Under the pieces are notes generated by a model. That model did not search any database. It was not told the DNA's origin and saw only the letters and a list, made by a program, of their open reading frames with translations. Made by a program: the position numbers and the translations under genes. From the NCBI GenBank assembly GCA_944386565.1, contig CALXBO010000002.1, positions 1 to 64,000 on the forward strand: 64,000 nucleotides of DNA. Reading direction: 5' to 3'. The DNA is from an uncultured Ruthenibacterium sp. (lineage in GTDB: Bacteria; Bacillota; Clostridia; Oscillospirales; Ruminococcaceae). Positions 24,215 through 32,898 of this stretch are shown piece after piece. Each line of letters opens with the position of its first letter. Positions within the stretch are counted from its first letter, which is position 1.

Positions 24215-25480
24215 ATGCATATTGAAACACAATGCCTGCACGAAGGGTACAAGCCCAAGAACGGCGACCCGAAAGCTCTGCCGATCTATCAGAGCACCAC
24301 GTACACGTATGACTCCACCGACCACATCGGCCAGCTGTTCGATCTGACGGCGGACGGACATATGTATTCGCGCATCTCGAACCCCACGGTCGCGGCCGTG
24401 GAGGAGAAGATCGCCGCTCTGGAGGGCGGCGTCGGCGCGCTGTGCACCACGAGCGGCCAGGCGGCAACGCTCATCTCGGTGCTGAACATCTGTGTGGCCG
24501 GAGACCATCTCGTGGCCGCTTCCACGATCTACGGCGGCACCGTGAATCTGTTTGCTGTCACGCTGAAGAAATTCGGCATCGAGTGCACGTTCGTGAATGC
24601 CGACGACGATGAAGAGACCATTCAGAAGGCGTTCCGCCCGAACACGAAGCTGCTGTTCGGTGAGACGATCGCGAACCCCGCCATCGCGGTGCTCGACATT
24701 GAGAAATTTGCGCGCATCGCCCACAGCAACGGCGTGCCGCTCATTGTGGACAACACGTTCGCGACGCCGGTTCTGTGCCGCCCGTTTGAATGGGGCGCGG
24801 ACATCGTCATCCACTCCACCACGAAGTACATGGACGGCCACGCCGTTCAGGTCGGCGGCGTTGTGGTTGACTCCGGCAACTTTGACTGGACAAACGGCAA
24901 GTTCCCCGAGCTGTGTGAGCCGGACGAGAGCTATCACGGCGTGACCTATACCAAGCAGTTCGGCCGCGCGGCGTATATCACGAAGGCGCGCGTGCAGCTG
25001 ATGCGTGATTTCGGCATGTATCCTCCCGCGACGGCGGCGTTCATCCTCAACCTCGGCCTTGAGACGCTGGCCGTGCGCATGGAGCGCTACTGCCGCAACG
25101 CCGAGGCGGTGGCCGACTTCCTCGCCGCGAGCGACAAGGTCGAGTTCGTCAACTATCCCACGGTCAAGGGCAATCCCTATGCCGCGCTGCGGGAAAAATA
25201 TCTGCCGAAGGGTGCGTCCGGCGTCATTTCGTTCTCCGTCAAGGGCGGGCGCGACGATGCCGTGCGCTTTATGGACAGCCTGTCGCTGGCCAACAACGTG
25301 GTCCACGTTGCGGACATCTGCACCTGCGTGCTGCATCCCGCGTCGTCCACGCACCGCCAGCTCACCGACGAGCAGCTGGTGGCCGCGGGCATCACGCCGG
25401 GCCTCATCCGTCTGTCGGTCGGTCTCGAGCACATCGACGACATCCTCGCCGACATTCAGAAAGGCCTTGACGCGATCTGA
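24215..25480 (+). CDS. metY: O-acetylhomoserine sulfhydrylase (O-acetyl-L-homoserine aminocarboxypropyltransferase)
   Basis: A 421-aa PLP enzyme of the Cys/Met metabolism family. It makes homocysteine from O-acetylhomoserine and sulfide. Typical parts are HEGYKPKNGDPKALPIYQSTTYTYDST, SRISNPTVAAVEEKIAALEGG, GETIANP, the PLP lysine in HSTTKYMDGH (Lys204) and HPASSTHRQL. Length and the long central region (TWTNGKF-like segment) fit MetY rather than cystathionine gamma-synthase. It is the last gene before a strong terminator. Confidence 0.93.
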   Translation: MHIETQCLHEGYKPKNGDPKALPIYQSTTYTYDSTDHIGQLFDLTADGHMYSRISNPTVAAVEEKIAALEGGVGALCTTSGQAATLISVLNICVAGDHLVAASTIYGGTVNLFAVTLKKFGIECTFVNADDDEETIQKAFRPNTKLLFGETIANPAIAVLDIEKFARIAHSNGVPLIVDNTFATPVLCRPFEWGADIVIHSTTKYMDGHAVQVGGVVVDSGNFDWTNGKFPELCEPDESYHGVTYTKQFGRAAYITKARVQLMRDFGMYPPATAAFILNLGLETLAVRMERYCRNAEAVADFLAASDKVEFVNYPTVKGNPYAALREKYLPKGASGVISFSVKGGRDDAVRFMDSLSLANNVVHVADICTCVLHPASSTHRQLTDEQLVAAGITPGLIRLSVGLEHIDDILADIQKGLDAI

Positions 25481-25490
25481 TGCTTTTTGA

Positions 25491-25528
25491 AAATCCCGCC
25501 GGACAAAAAAGTCCGGCGGGATTTTTTT
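25491..25528 (+). terminator. Terminator after metY
   Basis: AAATCCCGCCGGAC, an A6 loop, then GTCCGGCGGGATTTTTTT. A perfect 13-14-bp stem. Confidence 0.95.
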
Positions 25529-25535
25529 GATGCGG

Positions 25536-25563
25536 TGCAACAAATGCGCGCGCAGCACGTCTT
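25536..25563 (+). promoter_or_regulatory. ECF-type promoter before the sigma factor gene
   Basis: TGCAAC (25536-25541), exactly 16 bases, then CGTCTT (25558-25563). This matches the -35 AAC and -10 CGTC pattern of ECF sigma factors and lies 31 bases before an ECF sigma gene, so autoregulation is likely. Confidence 0.7.
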
Positions 25564-25594
25564 ATGAACAGGAAACCGGAAAGGAGGGACGGAG

Positions 25595-26101
25595 ATGGAC
25601 GGAGTCGATGAGCTGTACCGGATGTACAGCGCGGATGTGTACCGGTATCTTTGCAGCATCACGCGCGATGCATCCCTGTCGGAAGATCTTCTCAGCGAGA
25701 CGTTTGTGCGGGCCATCCGCGGCATCGGCGGGTTCCGCGGCGATGCGAACGTCAAAACGTGGCTGTGCACCATCGCGCGGCACGCGTGGCTCGACGAAAT
25801 GCGCCGGCGCCGTCCGCAGCTGTCCTACGACGATCTCCTCGCCGGCTATGTGGAGGACGCCGCGCCGGACGACACAGCAAAAAGCGCTCTGAACGCGGCC
25901 GTTGCCGCGCGGGCCAAAGAGCTTCTGCACACGCGGCGGCCTGTGGCGGAGAAAGTGTTCCTGCTCCGCTCGCAGGGGTACTCCTTCGCGGAGATCGCCC
26001 AGAAGTGCGGCATCTCCGAATCGTCCGCCCGCACGGTGGAATTCCGCACGCGCCGCTGGCTGCGTGAAACTTTGCAACAGGAGGGTTTTTGTGATGACTG
26101 A
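25595..26101 (+). CDS. ECF-family RNA polymerase sigma factor
   Basis: A 168-aa sigma factor with region 2 (LYRMYSADVYRYLCSITRDASLSEDLLSETFVRA, VKTWLCTIARH) and region 4 (VFLLRSQGYSFAEIAQKCGISESSARTVEFRTRRWLR), and no region 3, as expected for ECF sigma factors. GGAGG precedes the ATG. The stop codon overlaps the start of the zinc-finger anti-sigma gene, and an ECF-type promoter lies upstream. Confidence 0.93.
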   Translation: MDGVDELYRMYSADVYRYLCSITRDASLSEDLLSETFVRAIRGIGGFRGDANVKTWLCTIARHAWLDEMRRRRPQLSYDDLLAGYVEDAAPDDTAKSALNAAVAARAKELLHTRRPVAEKVFLLRSQGYSFAEIAQKCGISESSARTVEFRTRRWLRETLQQEGFCDD

Positions 26102-26588
26102 ATTGACCTGCGACATCTGCCGCGACCTCATCCCTCTCGTCGTGGACGGCGTTGCGTCCGAAGAAAGCGAAGCGGCCGTGAAAGAACACGTCGCAGTATG
26201 CGCGGAATGCCGGGACATGTACCAGAACGAGCTGGAGCGCGGCATCGCCTCGCTGCGCGAGAAAACGGCCGATGAAAAAGTGCTGCGCCGGGTGCGCATC
26301 CGTCTGGCGTGGCAGGGGATGCTGCTGACGTTCGCGGCGCTGGCTGTGACGACGCTGACCGTGCGCACGGTGTTTCTTCTGTGGATGCTTCCCGCCGTGG
26401 GCGCGGCATCGTATGTGCTGATGCGCCGGTACAGCCTTGCCGTTCCGGTCCTTGCGGGAGCGGCGGTGCTCGTGTGGGATCGTTCGCTCCTGTCGGGCGT
26501 TGTGATGGGCGGCCTGCTCTGCATGGGCATCGTCATTGCCGCGCTTCTGATTTTCGCATTCGGAAAGGAGAAACAACATGATCTCTGA
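26094..26588 (+). CDS. Zinc-finger (ZAS-type) anti-sigma factor
   Basis: A 164-aa membrane protein. The N-terminal cytoplasmic part has the zinc-binding anti-sigma signature: CDIC near the start, then His and CAEC in KEHVAVCAECRDMY. Four hydrophobic segments fill the rest. It should hold the ECF sigma factor inactive until a stress releases it. The ATG lies eight bases after GGAGGG within the sigma gene's last codons; a GTG one codon upstream is also possible. Confidence 0.88.
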   Translation: MTELTCDICRDLIPLVVDGVASEESEAAVKEHVAVCAECRDMYQNELERGIASLREKTADEKVLRRVRIRLAWQGMLLTFAALAVTTLTVRTVFLLWMLPAVGAASYVLMRRYSLAVPVLAGAAVLVWDRSLLSGVVMGGLLCMGIVIAALLIFAFGKEKQHDL

Positions 26589-27483
26589 ACAAATGACGGG
26601 AAAATTTCCGTTCCGGCCGGTGCTGCCGCACATCCGGATTCCGCGCAACCGGCTCACGCGCACCGTGGCCGCGCTGCTGGCCGTGGCGATGATCGGAGGG
26701 CTCGGCTTTCTGATCGACCGGCAGACGGGCAATCCCATCTCCCTGCGCCTTGCCCAGCATGCCGTCGTGCAGCACTTCGAGACGCAGCATGAAGGCGAAG
26801 GGTATGTGGTTGCACCAATGCGGTTTTTGGGTTGGACGGTGGAAGGCCACTCGGCCCGCTATTACTGCAAAGTGTACAAGACCGGGAGTGTGGACACCGG
26901 ATTTTCCGCATTCGTGGAGAACGGCACGGTCTATACGACGGAGGAGTGCGAAACGCTCAGCGGCAGCAACACATACAACCGCTTTATCAATGAGCTCTCC
27001 GCCGCGTTTTTCACGGAGGATACCGAGAGCGCACTGCGCGAGGCCGGTATGGGGGATTACGGAAAACTTGTGGATTTTCTCTCGTTCGGAGAGGATGTGT
27101 TTGACGCGGAGAATCCCGTGTTTGTGCCGGACTCGGAATTCCGCCTGAACGATCTGCCTCTCCCCACAGCCGTGTGTGTTGAATTTCAGACGGATGATAT
27201 TTCCGACGAGGCACTGGCCGAGCGGCTGACGCTGCTCTATGAGCTGGCGCAGAAACGCGGTGTGCCGTTCGATTACTATTCCGCAGTTGTGCGGGACGGA
27301 ACGAGTTATGCCATGAATCCGGTTTACGATGTGCCCGCCGATGTGGTCAAGGACGCCGACGCGCTGGCGCAGTATCTTGCCGACGAACCCCGCATCTCGA
27401 TGGAACAGGCGCAGGCAAATGCCGCGTGGAACGGAAAACTGAATAATTTTTATTCTGATGATGCATGGAAACCCTGCGATTGA
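26578..27483 (+). CDS. Membrane-anchored protein of unknown function, ECF operon
   Basis: A 301-aa protein with a short basic N-terminus (about 30 residues), one transmembrane helix (TVAALLAVAMIGGLGFLI) and a large external domain rich in acidic residues. I recognise no family domain. It overlaps the anti-sigma gene by eleven bases and has AAGGAG before the ATG, so it is co-translated and probably functions with the sigma/anti-sigma pair. A role as co-sensor of the envelope signal is a guess. Confidence 0.75.
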   Translation: MISEQMTGKFPFRPVLPHIRIPRNRLTRTVAALLAVAMIGGLGFLIDRQTGNPISLRLAQHAVVQHFETQHEGEGYVVAPMRFLGWTVEGHSARYYCKVYKTGSVDTGFSAFVENGTVYTTEECETLSGSNTYNRFINELSAAFFTEDTESALREAGMGDYGKLVDFLSFGEDVFDAENPVFVPDSEFRLNDLPLPTAVCVEFQTDDISDEALAERLTLLYELAQKRGVPFDYYSAVVRDGTSYAMNPVYDVPADVVKDADALAQYLADEPRISMEQAQANAAWNGKLNNFYSDDAWKPCD

Positions 27484-27498
27484 TGCAGTGCAGAAAAG

Positions 27499-27537
27499 AA
27501 AGAGGCCGCGAAGCGTTCAGCTTCGCGGCCTCTTTTG
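27499..27537. terminator. Bidirectional terminator
   Basis: AAAGAGGCCGCGAAGC, a GTTCA loop, then GCTTCGCGGCCTCTTTTGA. A perfect 16-bp stem between the convergent ECF operon and the foldase gene. Confidence 0.95.
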
Positions 27538-27550
27538 ACTGGCAGTGAAA

Positions 27551-28708
27551 TTATGCGATCACGGCGTTTTCGATCAGGAACGTGCCGACGTAGTAGTTCA
27601 GCGCATTCATGGCCATATAGGGAGCGCCGAAGAAATCCTCATAGTTTGCGATTTCCTCTTCGGTCGCACCGTCCACCTCGGTGAGGTAATCGGCAACCTT
27701 TTCGCTCGTCATCTCCATGGCTTCCTTCTCGGCGATGGCCTGTGTGATGAGCATCTGCTTGGCATAGCTCTCCAGCGCAGCGGCAGAGTTCTCCAGCAGC
27801 GCGTCGGTGCTCTCAAGGCCCATCGCGGTGACGAAGTCCTCCAGCTCCATGCCGTACATCGAAGCATAGGAGCGGTACTGGTTCAGCATGGATTCCTTCT
27901 GATACTCCGACACCGCCTCGGGAACCTCGGTGATCTCGCAGTTTTCCATCAGATAATCCCATACGCCGGTGTAGATGTTGTTCTCACGCAGGTTGGCGCG
28001 GATGCCGTCTTTCATCTCGGTGACCGTGTTCCAGCCGTTCGTCTCGGAGAGGTTCTCTTTGACGAAATCGTCCGTCAGCTCGGGAACTTCCTGCTCCACG
28101 ATGTGGTTGATGGTCGTGGAGAACACGGCGTCCTTGCCGGCCAGATCGGGGTTGCTCTCGTACGGGTCGGGGAACGTCACGTTCACGTCAAAGGTTTCGC
28201 CGGGCGTATGGCCGATGATCTGATCCAGAAAATCGTCAATGTAACCGGTGCCGCCGGCCGTCACGATCGTGCCGGCGCCCTCCGTGCTGCCGCCTTCGAA
28301 CTCGACGCCGTCCACGCTGCCGACATAGTCGATGTTGACGGAGTCACCCTCGGCCACCGCGCGGTCGGTCACTTCAATGCTCGTCGCGTAGCTCTGCAGG
28401 ATGCTGTCCACGCTGCTGTCGACCGTTTCATCGGAGACGGCAACGTCCGTCTCGGCGAGCGGGATGGCATTGTAATCGGCGGGCAGGGTGACGTAATCCA
28501 GAGCCGTCACGCCCTCCACAAAACCCTGTTCCGTAAGGCCTGCGCTGTAATCCACCGCAGTGGCCTCCGCCGACGAAGACGAAGAGCTCGACGATGCGGC
28601 GTCAGAGCCGGATGCGGACGCAGAACCGGAAGAGGAACTGCTATTGCAGCCTGCCAGCAGGGCGGCGCACAGAGAGCCTGCCAGCAGAACGGAAATCCAT
28701 TTTTTCAT
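27551..28708 (-). CDS. Trigger-factor-like lipoprotein with FKBP domain
   Basis: A 385-aa lipoprotein: signal peptide with lipobox LLAGC (Cys21), a serine/alanine linker of about 30 residues, an FKBP-type peptidyl-prolyl isomerase domain (GDSVNIDYVGSVDGVEFEGG, DQIIGHTPGE, VTFPDPY) and a helical C-terminal part resembling that of trigger factor. It therefore looks like an exported foldase acting at the membrane surface rather than on the ribosome. AGGGAG precedes the ATG. It is alone in its unit. Confidence 0.88.
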   Translation of the reverse strand: MKKWISVLLAGSLCAALLAGCNSSSSSGSASASGSDAASSSSSSSSAEATAVDYSAGLTEQGFVEGVTALDYVTLPADYNAIPLAETDVAVSDETVDSSVDSILQSYATSIEVTDRAVAEGDSVNIDYVGSVDGVEFEGGSTEGAGTIVTAGGTGYIDDFLDQIIGHTPGETFDVNVTFPDPYESNPDLAGKDAVFSTTINHIVEQEVPELTDDFVKENLSETNGWNTVTEMKDGIRANLRENNIYTGVWDYLMENCEITEVPEAVSEYQKESMLNQYRSYASMYGMELEDFVTAMGLESTDALLENSAAALESYAKQMLITQAIAEKEAMEMTSEKVADYLTEVDGATEEEIANYEDFFGAPYMAMNALNYYVGTFLIENAVIA

Positions 28709-28812
28709 GTTTCAATCTCCCTCAATTTCGAATTACACACACGTGTGAAATCTATTATACACCAAAACAATGGAAAAAAGATAGTCTCTTCCGGTGATTT
28801 TGTGTGAAATCA

Positions 28813-28841
28813 TTGGAAAAAAGCCGGGAATGCGCTATACT
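28813..28841 (+). promoter_or_regulatory. Promoter of the malic enzyme/fumarase operon
   Basis: TTGGAA (28813-28818), a 17-base spacer and TATACT (28836-28841), 36 bases before the start codon. Confidence 0.65.
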
Positions 28842-28877
28842 GAAAACAAACCATTCGAAAAAAGAGGGATGAAACGC

Positions 28878-30053
28878 ATGGATTATTATCAGAGAGCTCT
28901 GGATCTGCACGCACAGCACCACGGAAAGATCGAGGTTTGCAGCAAGGTCCCCGTCAAGACGAGGGACGATCTTTCCACGGCGTATACTCCGGGCGTTGCC
29001 CAGCCGTGCCGTGAGATCGCGGCCGACCCCGCCGCCGCTTATACATATACCGCCAAGGGCAATCTGGTCGCAGTCGTCACGAACGGCACGGCCGTGCTCG
29101 GCCTCGGCGACATCGGCGCGGCCGCGTCCATGCCGGTCATGGAGGGCAAGGCGGTTCTGTTCAAGGAGTTCGGCGGCGTAGATGCATTCCCGATCTGTCT
29201 GGATACAAAAGACCCCGAAAAAGTCATCGAGGCGGTCCGTCTGCTCGCGCCGACGTTCGGCGGCGTGAATCTGGAGGACATCTCTTCCCCGAACTGCTTC
29301 TATATCGAGGAGACGCTCGAGCGCGAGCTGGACATCCCCGTGTTTCACGACGACCAGCACGGCACGGCCATCGTCGTCACGGCCGCGCTCATCGGCGCGC
29401 TGCGCGTTGTGGGCAAAGAGCTGTCTGATATCCGCGTCGTGGTCAACGGCCCGGGCGCGGCGGGTACGGCCATCATCAAGATGCTGCTGGCCGCCGGCGT
29501 GCGCGACGTGATCGCGTGCGACGAGAACGGAATCCTCTATAAAGACCGCGGCGTGGGCATCGCCGATCACAAGGCCATGCTGTGCGAGATCACGAACCTC
29601 GGCGATCTGCGCGGCACGCTTGCGGACGCCGTACGCGGTGCGGATGTGTTCATCGGCGTGTCGGTGGGCGGCGCACTGAAGCCGGAAATGGTCCGCACCA
29701 TGGCAAAGGACGCGGTCATTTTTGCCATGGCGAACCCCACGCCCGAAATCACGCCCGACGAGGCGAAAGCCGCTGGCGCGCGCGTCGTCGGCACGGGCCG
29801 CAGCGACTACGCGAACCAGATCAACAACGTGCTCGCGTTCCCGGGTGTGTTCAAGGGTGCGCTGTCCGTGCGCGCGCGCGACATCAACAGCGCCATGAAA
29901 GTGGCCGCTGCGCACGCCATTGCCGACCTCGTCAGCGACGAGGAGCGCAGCGAGGATTACATCATCCCCGGCGCGTTTGACCCGCGCGTGGCCGAAGCCG
30001 TGGCCGCGGCCGTGGCCAAAGCGGCGCGTGAGACGGGGGTGGCGCGCGCATGA
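28878..30053 (+). CDS. NAD(P)-dependent malic enzyme (short form)
   Basis: A 391-aa oxidative decarboxylase converting malate to pyruvate and CO2. Family signatures are SKVPVKTRDDLSTAYTPGVA, the nucleotide fold VVNGPGAAGTA, VFHDDQHGTA with metal ligands, and FAMANPTPEI. The length is that of the short bacterial form without the phosphotransacetylase-like extension of MaeB. The ATG at 28878 follows GAGGG by nine bases. Its last codon overlaps the start of the fumarase alpha gene (ATGA), so malate decarboxylation and malate dehydration are co-expressed. Confidence 0.93.
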   Translation: MDYYQRALDLHAQHHGKIEVCSKVPVKTRDDLSTAYTPGVAQPCREIAADPAAAYTYTAKGNLVAVVTNGTAVLGLGDIGAAASMPVMEGKAVLFKEFGGVDAFPICLDTKDPEKVIEAVRLLAPTFGGVNLEDISSPNCFYIEETLERELDIPVFHDDQHGTAIVVTAALIGALRVVGKELSDIRVVVNGPGAAGTAIIKMLLAAGVRDVIACDENGILYKDRGVGIADHKAMLCEITNLGDLRGTLADAVRGADVFIGVSVGGALKPEMVRTMAKDAVIFAMANPTPEITPDEAKAAGARVVGTGRSDYANQINNVLAFPGVFKGALSVRARDINSAMKVAAAHAIADLVSDEERSEDYIIPGAFDPRVAEAVAAAVAKAARETGVARA

Positions 30054-30889
30054 GAACGGTCTGTGCCGCTGAGATCCGGGATGCCGTCGCGCGTCTGTGC
30101 GTGGAGGCCAACCGGAAACTGCCCTGTGATATGGAGTGCGCGCTGCGCTCCGCGCGCGAATCGGAACCGTGGCCGCTGGCCAAAGAGACGCTCGGCACAT
30201 TGTGCGAGAACCTCGAAGCTGCGGCCCGCACGGGTCTGCCCATCTGTCAGGATACCGGCATGGCCTGCGTGTTCACCGAGATCGGTCAGGACGTGCACAT
30301 TGAGGGCGATTTCGAGTCCGCCGTCAACGAGGGCGTGGCGAAAGGCTATACGGAGGGGCTGCTGCGCAAGTCGGTCGTGCGTGACCCCATCCGCCGGGGA
30401 AACACAGGCGACAACACGCCCGCGGTGCTGAACGTGCGCCTTGTCCCGGGTGACCGGGTGCGCATCGTGGTCGCGCCCAAGGGTTTCGGTTCGGAGAATA
30501 TGAGCCGGATCGCCATGCTCAAGCCTTCGCAGGGGGAGGACGGCGTGAAGGACTTCGTCGTCGAGACCGTGTGCCTTGCCGGGCCGAACCCGTGTCCGCC
30601 CGTCGTGGTCGGCGTCGGCGTGGGCGGTACGTTCGAGCGCGCGGCGCTGCTTGCAAAGCAGGCCCTGCTGCGCCCGGTCGGAAGCCATCACCCTGACCCG
30701 TATTATGCGGCGATGGAAGAGGAACTTCTCGCGCGCATCAATGCCCTCGGCACGGGGCCGCAGGGGTTTGGCGGGCAGACGACCGCCCTCGGCGTGCAGA
30801 TCGAAACGTTCCCCACTCACATCGCGGGCATGCCCGTGGCCGTCAACATCGGCTGCCATGTCACGCGCCACGCGGAGGTGATCGTATGA
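30050..30889 (+). CDS. Class I fumarate hydratase, alpha subunit
   Basis: A 279-aa subunit of an iron-sulfur hydro-lyase interconverting malate and fumarate. The three cluster cysteines are visible in QDTGMACVF-like context (CQDTG), NPCPP and NIGCHVTRH. Other family stretches are GNTGDNTPAVL and FGSENMSRIAML. The class I two-subunit form carries an oxygen-labile [4Fe-4S] cluster and suits an anaerobe. A tartrate dehydratase cannot be excluded by sequence alone, but the malic enzyme neighbour favours fumarase. Confidence 0.9.
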   Translation: MRTVCAAEIRDAVARLCVEANRKLPCDMECALRSARESEPWPLAKETLGTLCENLEAAARTGLPICQDTGMACVFTEIGQDVHIEGDFESAVNEGVAKGYTEGLLRKSVVRDPIRRGNTGDNTPAVLNVRLVPGDRVRIVVAPKGFGSENMSRIAMLKPSQGEDGVKDFVVETVCLAGPNPCPPVVVGVGVGGTFERAALLAKQALLRPVGSHHPDPYYAAMEEELLARINALGTGPQGFGGQTTALGVQIETFPTHIAGMPVAVNIGCHVTRHAEVIV

Positions 30890-31449
30890 CGCAGCACAGG
30901 ATCACTTGTCCCGTCACGCGCGAGCAGTTCGAGCCGCTCCGTGCGGGCGATACCGTGCTTTTGTCCGGTACGATCTACACGGCGCGCGATGCGGCGCACA
31001 AGCGCCTGTTCGCTCTTCTGCGGGAGGGAAAGCCGCTGCCGTTCGACGTGCGCGGCGCTGCGGTGTATTACGCCGGGCCGACGCCCGCGCCCGAGGGAAT
31101 GCCCATCGGCGCATGCGGACCCACGACCTCCGGCCGCATGGACGCATATGCGCCTGCACTGATGCGCGAAGGACTGATCGTGATGATCGGCAAGGGTGCG
31201 CGCAGCGCGGAAGTGGAAGCTGCCGTTCGCGAGACGGGAGCGGTGTACCTCGCGGCCATCGGCGGCGCGGGAGCGCTTGCCGCCGACTGCGTGCAGAGCG
31301 CCGAACTCGTCTGCTACGAGGATCTCGGCAGTGAGGCCATCCGCCGTCTGACGGTGCGTGACATGCCGCTGACCGTTGTTCTCGACGCGCACGGCGGAAA
31401 CCTCTACCGGGAGGGTCCGGCGGCGTATCTGGCGTCCAGAAACGCGTGA
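30886..31449 (+). CDS. Class I fumarate hydratase, beta subunit
   Basis: A 187-aa partner of the alpha subunit, corresponding to the C-terminal part of single-chain class I fumarases. Typical parts are LRAGDTVLLSGTIYTARDAAHKR, YYAGPTPA, GPTTSGRMD, MIGKG and AIGGAGAL. It overlaps the alpha gene by four bases (ATGA), so the subunits are made in equal amounts. Confidence 0.92.
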   Translation: MTQHRITCPVTREQFEPLRAGDTVLLSGTIYTARDAAHKRLFALLREGKPLPFDVRGAAVYYAGPTPAPEGMPIGACGPTTSGRMDAYAPALMREGLIVMIGKGARSAEVEAAVRETGAVYLAAIGGAGALAADCVQSAELVCYEDLGSEAIRRLTVRDMPLTVVLDAHGGNLYREGPAAYLASRNA

Positions 31450-31474
31450 GGGCACCGTTTTTCCCAAAAAGCAC

Positions 31475-31503
31475 TTGACAAATCCGGACGGATATTGTTT
31501 AAT
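31475..31503 (+). promoter_or_regulatory. Promoter of the trpXYZ T-box leader
   Basis: TTGACA (31475-31480), a 17-base spacer and TTTAAT (31498-31503), upstream of the T-box. Confidence 0.8.
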
Positions 31504-31554
31504 AAGGTCAATCACTTCAAACCGTTGAAGCGGAAGTAAAACCGTCGGCGCACG

Positions 31555-31792
31555 CACAGAGATCCCCGGCAGCTGGAAAGGGGACGGAAGCGGGGCGGAT
31601 CAATGGACCGCTGAGGGCGGGGGGAAAGGCCGCACGGCCGAGTATCTTCCGACGCATTGCCCGCGTTACAGGGCAGGGGATGTGTTTGCATCCCGCAGAG
31701 AGGCCGCTTGTACGGGCGGCAATCAAGGTGGTACCGCAGGCTGATTCACGCGCCTGTCCTTGCATGAGCATGGACAGGCGCGTTTTGTTTTT
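31555..31792 (+). ncRNA. T-box leader with tryptophan (UGG) specifier
   Basis: The leader starts with AGAGA-type stem I, contains the conserved T-box AAGGTGGTACCGC (31725-31737) and ends in an 11-bp terminator stem CGCGCCTGTCC/GGACAGGCGCG (31749-31759 with 31772-31782) followed by TTTTG. The specifier position reads CAA-TGG-ACC, giving UGG for tryptophan at 31604-31606. Uncharged tRNA-Trp should prevent termination and turn on the downstream ABC transporter. The 31793-31914 stretch after it holds only the ribosome binding site AAAGGAGAG. Confidence 0.9.
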
Positions 31793-31914
31793 TGAAGAGG
31801 GGAGGCGGATGGTTTGAAACAGACCGGAAGACGATGGCGATGGCGGATGATGACTGTCCGCGCCGCCGGGAGAGCGGCATCTGATGAAAACCGACTGTTA
31901 AAGGAGAGAATCTT

Positions 31915-32874
31915 ATGAAAAAGCTGTTTGCTCTGGCGCTCTGCGCTGTGTTCGCCCTCATGATGTTCGCCGGGTGCTCCGGCTCGGCCGGCGCGTCCGA
32001 CGGCGCCGTCAAGATCGGCATTATCAAGTACATGGATCACACATCTCTCGATGAGATCACCGCCGCCGTGGAGAACACGCTTTCCTCCGAACTCGACGAG
32101 CAGGGTGTGGAATATTCCATCGACACGAAGAGCGCCAACGGCGACCCGTCCACCATCAACGCCATCTGCACGCAGTTCGTCGCCGACGGCGTCGACCTTG
32201 TAGTCGCGATCGCCACGCCCGCTGCGCAGGGCGCGGCCACTGTGCTGGAAGGCACGGGCATCCCGCTCGTGTTCAGCGCCGTGACCGATCCCGTGGATGC
32301 GGGTCTTGTGGATTCGCTGGACGCCCCCGGCGGCAGCATCACCGGCACGTCGGACGCCATCCCCGTCAGCCAGATCATGGATCTTGCGGCAGAGCTCACC
32401 CCCGACGCAAAGAACTTCGGCATCCTGTACTGCACCAGCGAGCCCAGCAGCGTTCCCGTTGTGACCGAGGCGAAAGAATTCTTTGATGCGAACGGATACA
32501 CCTGCGAAGAGGGCGCCGTGGCGGACGAGACGGATGTCCAGACGGTCGTCCAGAATCTTCTGAAGGACTGCGACGCCATCTTCATCCCCATCGACAACAC
32601 GGTCGCCAATGCAATGGCCATCGTGTCTGAGGAGTGCATCGCGGCCAAGAAGCCCGTCTACGTTGCGGCGGACTCGATGGTGCGCGACGGCGGCCTCGCC
32701 AGCGTGGGCGTCAACTACACGAACCTCGGCAATCTGACGGCTGAGATGGCTGTGGATATCCTGAACGGTTCCGATCCCGCCACGATGGCGGTGCAGGTCC
32801 TGACGGACAACAACATCGTCGTCAACGAAGAGACGGCCGCCGCCATCGGCGTGGACGTTTCGCAATACGCATAA
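31915..32874 (+). CDS. trpX: ABC transporter substrate-binding lipoprotein, predicted tryptophan transporter TrpX
   Basis: A 319-aa lipoprotein (lipobox FAGC) of the PF04392-type substrate-binding family: VKIGIIKYMDHTSLDEI, QFVADGVDLVVAIATPAAQ, GTSDAIPVSQIMDLA and CDAIFIPIDNTVANAM are characteristic. Family members next to a tryptophan T-box have been predicted by comparative genomics to take up tryptophan (trpXYZ). The UGG T-box upstream supports that reading here. Direct binding data are lacking. Confidence 0.87.
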   Translation: MKKLFALALCAVFALMMFAGCSGSAGASDGAVKIGIIKYMDHTSLDEITAAVENTLSSELDEQGVEYSIDTKSANGDPSTINAICTQFVADGVDLVVAIATPAAQGAATVLEGTGIPLVFSAVTDPVDAGLVDSLDAPGGSITGTSDAIPVSQIMDLAAELTPDAKNFGILYCTSEPSSVPVVTEAKEFFDANGYTCEEGAVADETDVQTVVQNLLKDCDAIFIPIDNTVANAMAIVSEECIAAKKPVYVAADSMVRDGGLASVGVNYTNLGNLTAEMAVDILNGSDPATMAVQVLTDNNIVVNEETAAAIGVDVSQYA

Positions 32875-32898
32875 TTCACAACGAAAGGACTCCTTCGT

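Noticed and set aside
21893-25558. A very long open frame on the minus strand (over 1200 codons) opposite the NeuD/NahK, HD and metY genes
   Set aside because: It spans four well-supported plus-strand genes, has no family resemblance and is arginine/histidine-rich, the usual mirror of codon bias in high-GC DNA.
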